Part shown: positions 9,401-16,126 of the stretch, piece by piece
Position numbering within the stretch: the first letter of the stretch is position 1
How the letters are laid out: every line of letters starts with the position of its first letter
Assembly: GCF_001889005.1 (NCBI RefSeq)
Contig: NZ_CP018153.1
Coordinates: 1,894,501-1,958,500 of the forward strand
From: Christiangramia salexigens
GTDB taxonomy: Bacteria; Bacteroidota; Bacteroidia; Flavobacteriales; Flavobacteriaceae
Length of the DNA stretch: 64,000 nucleotides
Direction of reading: 5' to 3'
Program-made: the position numbers and the translations under genes
Notes under the pieces: model-generated
Databases searched by the model: none
The model's input: only the letters and a program-made list of their open reading frames with translations
What the model was told of the DNA's origin: nothing

Positions 9401-9737
9401 GAAAGTGGTTAAAAAATATCAGGAAAATCTGGAGTATTACAGCAGCTGGAAAGTGGACAGGCAATATATGTATGCCGATGAGATCATCACAGATATGGAA
9501 AGGTATCGCGGATTACTCGATATACTCGTGATCTACGAGGAAGAAGAAACCGCAAGGGCTAAAGCCAAAGAATTCAATTCTTATCTGAGATTGTTCAGAC
9601 ACTTTTACAGACAGGATGAAGAATTCGACACTTCAATGGAAGGCCCCGATCAGCAATTCCTACAGGAAGCGCTGGACGGAGCAGAATTACAATCAGAAGC
9701 TGCAGAGCCTAAAGAAGTTGATTCGGTTCAGCAATAA
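6426..9737 (+). CDS. DUF2723 family membrane protein, putative GT-C type glycosyltransferase
   Basis: A 1103-residue multi-pass inner-membrane protein. The N-terminal half holds many hydrophobic segments (first at about residues 11-28) and the motif FWDAGEY (residues 35-41), whose acidic residues sit where GT-C sugar transferases keep theirs; GVHFMG and EPRERDYA follow. Residues after about 680 are soluble, ending in a TPR-like helical region and an acidic tail. DUF2723 is related to protein O-mannosyltransferases and animal TMEM260, so a role in O-glycosylation of exported proteins from a lipid-linked sugar is plausible. Substrate and donor are not shown by the sequence. It is a monocistronic-looking gene before a deacetylase. 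Confidence 0.85.
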   Translation: MTDFNFSKWNKILGWLVFVIALTTYTLSLEPTASFWDAGEYIATSANLEVGHPPGAPFYQMMGAFFATFAPDNSQVALMINFMSGFASAIAVMFMFWSISILVLKIAGPRDELSISKKVAVLGSALVGSLAFTFTDSFWFNAVEAEVYAMAACFMSVMFYLGLLWERDMFTPRGNKWIILISLIIGLSFGVHFMGLLTLPAIGFLYYFKNYKEVTVKNFIIANIVVVAVLMFIFKLLLPYTLTFFSASELFFTNNLGMPFNTGTIVALLVIVAIFYYAINYTRKKNLYKYNTLLLCILFVLVGFSSWVMLPIRSNAPTVINENSPDNARELLAYYNREQYGETHLFYGPQWSEMYSGLDENNPYEDAKPKYEKDEELGKYVIVNDYKNAKQNLDDDHKALLPRMWSTEHAVNYMEFTGPLEFKIKPEYQGEERLLSAVNDFKSQFSRGERDMEDYHNFLRQFGDYLDVEKPSFADNIAYLLEYQIGYMYWRYFMWNFTGRQDDNQGKYNDLHGNWLSGIDFIDEMHIGPQDNLPSDIKNNKARNTYYFLPFILGIIGLVFHLKRDKKNFWVLMVFFLFTGIALKIYLNERPFEPRERDYALVGSFYVFAMWIGFGVYALFDKLRHYLSPKIVAPVVIGASLLCVPVLLASENWDDHDRSKRDSALVMAKMYLDSVDENGILFTIGDNDTFALWYAQQIEKYRTDVRVINTSLLATDWYIDQMKRKAFESDAVPSQLTNDFYNGKNDAIFLRELTQDTLRIDTWMNYIQNEDPRTKAELQSGTMINTFPSKHIRIPVNKQTVLEKNIVEEDEADQIVDHIDVTIKDQVLYKNRILMFDIIANNNWERPIYFTGGSFGDEDYLWMKDYLQLDGVAYKLVPLKTPLNPRNPFDMGRVNTDKMYDIVTNWDWGSMGSSEIYHDPETRKNSITYRSNLARLTENLLQEGDTTRAEEILDLGMKNMPVEYYEYYTLLEPFISGYYEVNKPEKAMALWKKVVKKYQENLEYYSSWKVDRQYMYADEIITDMERYRGLLDILVIYEEEETARAKAKEFNSYLRLFRHFYRQDEEFDTSMEGPDQQFLQEALDGAELQSEAAEPKEVDSVQQ

Positions 9738-9798
9738 AGTTGGCGTATATTTATAGTATCCGTTTATTGTAGTATTGAAGCAATTCACCGGATAGAAC

Positions 9799-10467
9799 AT
9801 GAAAATATTCCGAGCTAAATATCCGTCACTTCTAAGCTTTCTTTATCCCAAAAGAATTTCCAGAATTGATAATACCGGTTCTGTATATCTCACATTCGAT
9901 GACGGACCGGTTCCCGAGGTAACCCCCTGGGTTTTGGATCTGTTAGCCCAATATGATGCCAAAGCCACCTTCTTCTGCATTGGGGAGAATATTTCAAAAT
10001 CTCCTGAGATCTTTAAAAGAATAATAACCGAAGGCCATCAAATAGGGAATCACACTTATAATCACCTCAACGGATGGAGCACATCCAAAAAGGTGTATAT
10101 GGATAATATAAAACAGACGGAGAGAACTTTCAGAATTGAAACCGGACTAAGTGACAACACTTTATCCACTCCTATTTTTAAACTATTTCGTCCGCCTTAT
10201 GGGAAGATCAAAAACTCACAGGCAAGACTGGTGAAAAATCTGGGTTATGAAATCGTTATGTGGGATGTGATAAGCGGGGATTATGATCAGAGCTTTAGCC
10301 CGGAAAAGTGCTATAAGAATGTAATGAAAAATGTTAGGGGTGGGAGTACTATCGTTTTCCACGACAGCCAAAAAGCCTTTCCAAATCTGGAGAAGATCCT
10401 TCCTCAAATACTCGAAGACCTGAAAAACAAAGGTTTTAAATTTCGCTCCCTTAAAGATGCTCTTTAA
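9799..10467 (+). CDS. NodB-type polysaccharide deacetylase (carbohydrate esterase family 4)
   Basis: A metal-dependent deacetylase of 222 residues. The CE4 motifs are in order: TFDDGP with catalytic Asp34 and metal ligand Asp35, the metal ligands His85 and His89 in NHTYNH, RPPYG, and FHDS near the C-terminus. Such enzymes remove N-acetyl groups from peptidoglycan, chitin oligomers or capsule. No signal peptide is evident; the N-terminus is basic, so its location is uncertain. The 3' end overlaps the convergent thioredoxin-like gene by 17 bases. Confidence 0.9.
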   Translation: MKIFRAKYPSLLSFLYPKRISRIDNTGSVYLTFDDGPVPEVTPWVLDLLAQYDAKATFFCIGENISKSPEIFKRIITEGHQIGNHTYNHLNGWSTSKKVYMDNIKQTERTFRIETGLSDNTLSTPIFKLFRPPYGKIKNSQARLVKNLGYEIVMWDVISGDYDQSFSPEKCYKNVMKNVRGGSTIVFHDSQKAFPNLEKILPQILEDLKNKGFKFRSLKDAL

Positions 10468-10747
10468 GTAGACCTATCAGGGTATTGGCATCCTGTTCAC
10501 CGCTGTGTCGCCATTTCATTTCACCGGACTTATAGATCATTAGAGTAGGTAAACCCTTGACTCTTAATGCCTCGGCAAGCTGAGAGTTCTTATCCACATC
10601 AATTTTGATCACCTTAGCCTTGTCTCCCATAGCAGCCGCAACATCCCTAAGAACAGGGTGCATGGCCACGGAAGCCTCATTCCATTCGGTATAAAAATCC
10701 AGAAGCACCGGAATTTTTAAATCTACTAACTCACCAAATTTTGACAT
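10451..10747 (-). CDS. Thioredoxin-fold protein lacking the CxxC active site
   Basis: A thioredoxin-like domain of 98 residues. The fold signature is clear: LLDFYTEW before the active site, KIDVDKNSQLAEALRVKG, and the cis-proline loop LPTLMIYKSGE. However, the place of the WCGPC motif reads WNEAS (residues 22-26), so both redox cysteines are absent and it cannot act as a normal disulfide reductase. It may bind a partner protein or act as a chaperone; the function is unknown. It is cytoplasmic, with no signal peptide. The stop overlaps the deacetylase gene on the other strand. Confidence 0.85.
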   Translation of the reverse strand: MSKFGELVDLKIPVLLDFYTEWNEASVAMHPVLRDVAAAMGDKAKVIKIDVDKNSQLAEALRVKGLPTLMIYKSGEMKWRHSGEQDANTLIGLLKEHL

Positions 10748-10822
10748 AATTCAGGATTTAAAATTAGCGGACGCATTTATGCGCTTACACCAGCTATAAT
10801 CAAATATAGCAAATTCTTCTAA

Positions 10823-12049
10823 TTATGCAGGTTTCGGGCCTTTTTTCAGTTCTATGACACTTATTTCAGGCCAAATACCAACTCTGCCGGGATAGGCCAG
10901 AAAACCAAAACCACGATTTACGTTAATATACCTGCCCGCTTCTTCATAGATCCCGGCCCAGTGTTTATATCTGTATTGTACAGGACTCCATTTAAACCAG
11001 CCCGGAATCTCGATCCCAAACTGCATCCCGTGAGTATGTCCGCTAAGCGTTAAATGATAATGCTTATCATGTTTCTTCACTTCTTCCTCCCAATGGGAGG
11101 GATCATGACTTAGAAGCACCTTGAAATCTTCTTTTTGAAGACCTTCTCCGGCTTTTTCCAGGTCTCCGGCTTTTTTAAAACCTCCTATTCCCCAGTTTTC
11201 AACGCCTACAAGAGCTATTCTCTCCCCGTTCTTCTCGATAAACCTGTTCTCATTTAGCATCAGGTTCCAGCCCATCTCGGCATGCGTCTGCTTCAGCTTA
11301 TTCAGATTATCTTTCTTCGCCTGGGCAGAATCCCATTCATGATAGTCTCCATAATCATGATTTCCAAGAACAGAATACACACCATCCTTCGCATCGATTT
11401 TCGAAAAAAGAGATTTCCAGTCATCCATTTCAGAAGCCAGATTATTCACCAGGTCACCCGTAAAAACAACGAGGTCGCTCTCCTGCTCTCTTAGCAGATC
11501 CACCCCATACTCTATTTTATTCTTATTATCAAAGCTTCCACTATGCACATCGCTAATCTGACTGATCCTGTAACCATCAAAAGCCTCCGGCAGATCTTCA
11601 AAATAAAGCGTGTATTTCAAAACCCTGAAATCATATCTGCCTTTATACATTCCATATAACAGAGACGCAAATGGAATGGCTGCCAATCCAAGGGCAACAG
11701 TACTCAGGAATTTTCTTCTGGAAGGAATGGTAAAGTTTTCTGAACCACCACTCGCCTTCTGAAAAGCTGCGAAAGGAACACGGACTATATCTTCACCAAG
11801 CATAATTACAGTAAGAATGATCTTGGAAATAAAAAAGGCAAGAAAGATCCCTATTGCATATCCACGAGCACCGGTAAAGGTCCCGTCCCCGGAAGGCTGA
11901 TTAAACTGATAAATAAGATTTCCAACAACTATGGCAGAAATTATAAAATATGCGACAGCTATCCATCCGTTTTTAGACAGGCTCCTTAAGGCCTGATAGG
12001 AATAAATATCTACGATCGCATAAATAAGCAGTAAGATGATCCAACGCAT
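10823..12049 (-). CDS. Membrane-anchored metallophosphoesterase
   Basis: A 408-residue protein with about four hydrophobic segments in the first 130 residues (one near the basic RRKFLS), then a calcineurin-like phosphoesterase domain. The dinuclear metal motifs are in order: SDVHSG, TGDLVNN, GNHDYG, LLSHDP and SGHTHGMQFG. The YkuE/YaeI-type relatives dephosphorylate or cleave phosphodiesters at the membrane, in some cases lipid precursors such as UDP-diacylglucosamine; the substrate here is not known. The long terminal loop (PVQYRYKHWAGIYEEAGR) is typical of the subfamily. Confidence 0.88.
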   Translation of the reverse strand: MRWIILLLIYAIVDIYSYQALRSLSKNGWIAVAYFIISAIVVGNLIYQFNQPSGDGTFTGARGYAIGIFLAFFISKIILTVIMLGEDIVRVPFAAFQKASGGSENFTIPSRRKFLSTVALGLAAIPFASLLYGMYKGRYDFRVLKYTLYFEDLPEAFDGYRISQISDVHSGSFDNKNKIEYGVDLLREQESDLVVFTGDLVNNLASEMDDWKSLFSKIDAKDGVYSVLGNHDYGDYHEWDSAQAKKDNLNKLKQTHAEMGWNLMLNENRFIEKNGERIALVGVENWGIGGFKKAGDLEKAGEGLQKEDFKVLLSHDPSHWEEEVKKHDKHYHLTLSGHTHGMQFGIEIPGWFKWSPVQYRYKHWAGIYEEAGRYINVNRGFGFLAYPGRVGIWPEISVIELKKGPKPA

Positions 12050-12204
12050 TTATGGCAATTTTTCAGCAAAGATAAGTCTAATTGAAGGCTTTGGTTTTTA
12101 GAACTGATAATTTAAACCTATACCCATTAATAGTTTATCAATACCACGATAAGCTTTGGGATGTGAAAGTTCAAAATATTATCTTTCAAAACTCATCAGT
12201 TCTA

Positions 12205-13182
12205 ATGAAACGTCGAAAATTTATTCAGAATTCAGGTTTGCTTGGCTTAGGCCTTACGGCAAGCCTTGAGATTTACCCTCAATCTTTCTTAAAACACTCA
12301 AATATGATCAAGAATTATCCTGTTGCTGTGGCTACATGGAACTTTCAAAATGCAACCAAAATGGCAGGAACCATGCTTAGTAATGGCGCGACTGCTCTGG
12401 ATGCCGTTGAAAAAGGAGTCATGGTAGAAGAAGCCAATTTAAAAAACACCACTGTTGGGAATGGTGGAGCTCCGGACCGCGATGGGAATGTCACACTGGA
12501 TGCCTGTATCATGTCTCCGGCTGGTGATGCCGGCGCCGTAGTATATCTCAAGGAAATTGAACATCCGGTTTCTGTAGCACGAAGAGTTATGGAAAAAACA
12601 CCACATGTAATGCTTGCAGGAGAAGGTGCTTTGCAGTTTGCAATTCAGGAAGGATTTCAAAAGAAAAATCTGCTTACCGAAGAATCTGAGAAAGCCTGGA
12701 AAAAATGGCTTGAGCATAAGGAATACAAGCCTATCATCAATATCGAAAATCACGACACCATTGGCATGCTTTGCATGGATGAGAACGGCGATATTGCAGC
12801 AGCATGCACAACTTCCGGTCTATCCTATAAAATGAACGGGAGGGTTGGTGATTCACCGATCATAGGCGCCGGACTATTTATTGATAATGAAGTTGGCGGA
12901 GCAGTTGGAACGGGAATGGGCGAAGCCATAATGAAAAGTGTGGGTAGCTTCCTTATCGTTGAGCTAATGAGAAATGGAATGTCACCTCAGGAAGCCTGCA
13001 AGGAAACAGTAATGCGAACCATTAGAAAAGATCCTAAATACAAAAAGTTTCAGGTAGCCTATGTCGCGATGAACAAACAGGGGGAAATAGGCTCCTACTG
13101 CATTCATAAAGGATTTAGTTATGCTAAATTTCATAATGGAGAAAGCAGTGATAATTTAAGTGAATCTTACCTGAAAGGTTAG
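12205..13182 (+). CDS. N4-(beta-N-acetylglucosaminyl)-L-asparaginase family, exported
   Basis: An Ntn-hydrolase of the glycosylasparaginase family, 325 residues from the start chosen here. The conserved autocleavage site is NHDTIGM; the Thr (about residue 185) becomes the new N-terminus and nucleophile. GGVGTG-type glycine-rich binding motifs follow (GGAVGTGMGE). The N-terminus MKRRKFIQNSGLLGLGL looks like a Tat-type signal, so the protein is probably periplasmic or a lipid-anchored export. The frame is open 41 codons further upstream, but those residues do not resemble the family. It cleaves GlcNAc-Asn bonds or related amides, fitting degradation of glycoproteins. Confidence 0.87.
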   Translation: MKRRKFIQNSGLLGLGLTASLEIYPQSFLKHSNMIKNYPVAVATWNFQNATKMAGTMLSNGATALDAVEKGVMVEEANLKNTTVGNGGAPDRDGNVTLDACIMSPAGDAGAVVYLKEIEHPVSVARRVMEKTPHVMLAGEGALQFAIQEGFQKKNLLTEESEKAWKKWLEHKEYKPIINIENHDTIGMLCMDENGDIAAACTTSGLSYKMNGRVGDSPIIGAGLFIDNEVGGAVGTGMGEAIMKSVGSFLIVELMRNGMSPQEACKETVMRTIRKDPKYKKFQVAYVAMNKQGEIGSYCIHKGFSYAKFHNGESSDNLSESYLKG

Positions 13183-13228
13183 TTATTCCTTTTACATTAA
13201 AAACACAGTGTTTAAGGAAGAGTGATTT

Positions 13229-13236
13229 TATCTTTG
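13229..13236 (+). promoter_or_regulatory. Candidate -7 promoter element of polA
   Basis: TATCTTTG matches the Bacteroidota TAnnTTTG consensus exactly, 41 bases before the polA start codon. No clear -33 TTG is seen at the usual distance. Confidence 0.5.
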
Positions 13237-13277
13237 TAGTTTTGAAATATTCTCAATTTTATATTTAAATAATTCCA

Positions 13278-16103
13278 ATGGCCGATCAAAAACGCCTTTT
13301 TTTACTCGATGCTTACGCATTAATTTTTCGTGGTTATTATGCCTTTATTAAGAATCCAAGGATCAACTCCAAAGGTTTCAACACCTCTGCGATCATGGGG
13401 TTCACCAATTCACTCTTTGATGTGATAAGAAGAGAAAAACCAGATCACCTTGCAGTGTGTTTTGATAAGAATGGAAGCGAAGCCAGGACAGAAATGTTCA
13501 CAGAGTACAAGGCCAACAGAGATGAAACTCCCGAACCCATTAGAGAAGCCATTCCAATTATACAGGATATTCTGAGAGCCATGCATATCCCGGTGGTGGA
13601 ACTCTCTGGTATGGAAGCAGACGATATTATAGGAACCCTTGCCAAACAGGCAGAAAAGGAGGATTACAAAGTATATATGGTAACTCCAGATAAGGATTTC
13701 GCTCAGCTGGTTTCTGAAAACATCTTTATGTACCGCCCGGCACGAATGGGTAATGGCATCGAGATCTGGGGAATTCCGGAAGTTCAGAAGAAATTTGAAG
13801 TCGAAAGACCGGAACAGGTGATAGATTTCCTTGGAATGATGGGGGACTCTGTAGACAACATTCCTGGATTACCGGGGGTTGGTGAGAAAACAGCAAAAAA
13901 GTTCCTGAAGCAATTCGGCAGTATGGAAGGCCTGCTGGAAAACACCGATCAGCTTAAAGGAAAGATGAAAGAAAAGGTGATCGAGAATGCTGAACTCGGC
14001 CGTCTTTCTAAAAAACTGGCCAGGATATTTACAGATTGTGATGTCAAGTTCCATGCAGAAGATTATGAGCTTTCAATGCCCGACACCGATAAGGTTCAGG
14101 AAATATTCGAGGAACTTGAGTTTAGAAGATTAAAGGATCAGTTTATAAAATTATTCAGCGGAGAAGAAGATAAAACTCAAACCCAGGTTTCCAATTCACC
14201 TTCAGCAAAACAAAATGCAAAAACTGCCGGTGCAGGACAGTTCTCATTATTTGGAGAAGGCGGAGAATCCATCGAATCCACTTCGTCCAGAAAAAGCCTG
14301 AAAGACACGCCACATGTGTACCAGGCTGTAAACACTGAGTTATCCAGAAAGTTATTCATGGAAAAACTAATGAAGCAAAAAAGTGTTTGCTTCGATACCG
14401 AGACCACAAGTTTAAATTCGCTGGAAGCAGAACTTGTTGGGATCGCATTTTCATGGGAGGCCGGTAAAGCCTATTATATTCCGTTCCCCGAGGAAAGAAA
14501 AGAAGCTCAGGCCCTTATCGAGGAGCTGAGGGTGTTCTTTGAAGATGAAAATATTGAGAAAATAGGCCAGAACCTTAAATATGATATAGAGGTACTTAAT
14601 AAGTATGATCTAAAGGTTGAAGGCAAATTGTTTGACACCATGATAGCGCATTATCTTATAAATCCGGATATGCGCCATAATATGGATGTTCTGGCAGAGA
14701 CTTATTTGAATTATAGTCCGCAGCCTATTACAGACCTTATTGGTAAAAAAGGAAAGAATCAGGGCAGCATGCGTGATGTTGCTTTAGAGAAGGTCACCGA
14801 ATATGCTGCAGAAGATGCCGATATCACCTTTCAGCTGAAGAACTTTTTCGAAAAAGAACTGGAAGAAGCTCAGACCAGAAAATTATTCGATGAGATCGAA
14901 ATTCCATTGGTAAAGGTGCTGGCAGATATGGAAATTGAAGGAATAAATCTGGATGAGACCTATCTGAAATCACTTTCTAATGCGCTTTCTTCAGACATCA
15001 AAGAACTGGAAACAAAGATCTATGAAGATGCCGGGGAAGAATTTCTGATAAGTTCACCCAAGCAACTTGGTGTGATCTTATTTGAGAAGCTTGCTTTGGT
15101 AAGCAAACCCAAAAAGACCAAAACCGGACAATATTCCACCAGCGAAGATGTACTATCTGCACTGGCTCCAAAACATGACATTATTCAGCGTGTGCTGGAT
15201 TTTAGAGGACTTGTAAAACTACAGAACACTTATGTAGATGCCTTGCCAAATCAGGTAGAGAAAACCACCGGGAGAGTACATACAGATTATGTGCAGACCA
15301 TAGCCGCAACAGGAAGGCTTAGCTCCAATAATCCTAACCTCCAGAACATACCAATTAGAACCGAGCGAGGCCGACAGGTGAGAAAAGCATTTGTCCCAAG
15401 AGATAAGAATTTTGTTCTTCTTGCTGCAGATTATTCCCAAATAGAACTAAGGATCATCGCGGCTTTAAGTCAGGAAGAAAATATGATCAAAGCCTTTAAG
15501 GAGGGTGAAGACATTCACGCTTCTACGGCCGCTAAAGTCTTTAATGTGCCAATAGAAGAAGTGACCCGTGAGCAGCGAAGCAATGCCAAGACGGTGAATT
15601 TCGGAATCATTTATGGGGTTTCGGCATTTGGACTAAGCAATCAAACTTCACTTTCCAGAAGCGAGGCCAAAGAATTGATAGACACGTATTATAAAACTTA
15701 TCCAAAACTGAGTAACTTCATTAGCGAACAGGTAGAATTTGCCAGAGAACATGGTTATGTATCTACGGTGCTTGGAAGACGTCGTTATCTAAAAGATATC
15801 AATTCACGAAATCAGGTTGTTCGCGGTGCTGCTGAGAGGAATGCGGTTAATGCACCTATTCAGGGAAGCGCGGCAGACATCATTAAGATCGCCATGATCA
15901 ATATTCACAGAAAGCTGAAAGAAGAAAATTATAAGACAAAAATGCTGCTTCAGGTACATGATGAACTTGTGTTTGATGCACACAAGGATGAACTCGATAA
16001 GGTAAAAGCCATGATCAAACAGGAAATGGAAAACGCCTATAAACTGGATGTTCCATTAGATGTAGATATGGGAACGGGAGAAAACTGGCTGGAGGCGCAT
16101 TAA
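13278..16103 (+). CDS. polA: DNA polymerase I
   Basis: A 941-residue replication and repair polymerase that removes RNA primers and fills gaps. It has three domains: 5'-3' exonuclease (about 1-290, with GMEADDIIG and the helix-hairpin-helix IPGLPGVGEKTA), 3'-5' proofreading exonuclease (about 365-540, with an intact FDTETTSL motif near residue 370), and the family A polymerase (from about 600; motif A DYSQIELR near 717, the RSNAKTVNFGIIYG O-helix, motif C HDELVFD). Unlike Taq-type enzymes the proofreading residues are present. A Gln/Ser-rich linker (about 300-345) joins the first two domains. Confidence 0.97.
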   Translation: MADQKRLFLLDAYALIFRGYYAFIKNPRINSKGFNTSAIMGFTNSLFDVIRREKPDHLAVCFDKNGSEARTEMFTEYKANRDETPEPIREAIPIIQDILRAMHIPVVELSGMEADDIIGTLAKQAEKEDYKVYMVTPDKDFAQLVSENIFMYRPARMGNGIEIWGIPEVQKKFEVERPEQVIDFLGMMGDSVDNIPGLPGVGEKTAKKFLKQFGSMEGLLENTDQLKGKMKEKVIENAELGRLSKKLARIFTDCDVKFHAEDYELSMPDTDKVQEIFEELEFRRLKDQFIKLFSGEEDKTQTQVSNSPSAKQNAKTAGAGQFSLFGEGGESIESTSSRKSLKDTPHVYQAVNTELSRKLFMEKLMKQKSVCFDTETTSLNSLEAELVGIAFSWEAGKAYYIPFPEERKEAQALIEELRVFFEDENIEKIGQNLKYDIEVLNKYDLKVEGKLFDTMIAHYLINPDMRHNMDVLAETYLNYSPQPITDLIGKKGKNQGSMRDVALEKVTEYAAEDADITFQLKNFFEKELEEAQTRKLFDEIEIPLVKVLADMEIEGINLDETYLKSLSNALSSDIKELETKIYEDAGEEFLISSPKQLGVILFEKLALVSKPKKTKTGQYSTSEDVLSALAPKHDIIQRVLDFRGLVKLQNTYVDALPNQVEKTTGRVHTDYVQTIAATGRLSSNNPNLQNIPIRTERGRQVRKAFVPRDKNFVLLAADYSQIELRIIAALSQEENMIKAFKEGEDIHASTAAKVFNVPIEEVTREQRSNAKTVNFGIIYGVSAFGLSNQTSLSRSEAKELIDTYYKTYPKLSNFISEQVEFAREHGYVSTVLGRRRYLKDINSRNQVVRGAAERNAVNAPIQGSAADIIKIAMINIHRKLKEENYKTKMLLQVHDELVFDAHKDELDKVKAMIKQEMENAYKLDVPLDVDMGTGENWLEAH

Positions 16104-16126
16104 GCTCCAGCCAATAATCTTTCTTG

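Noticed and set aside
12082..12204. Extra 41 residues before the glycosylasparaginase-like protein
   Set aside because: They place the signal peptide inside the protein; the ATG at 12205 starts directly at the Tat-like signal.
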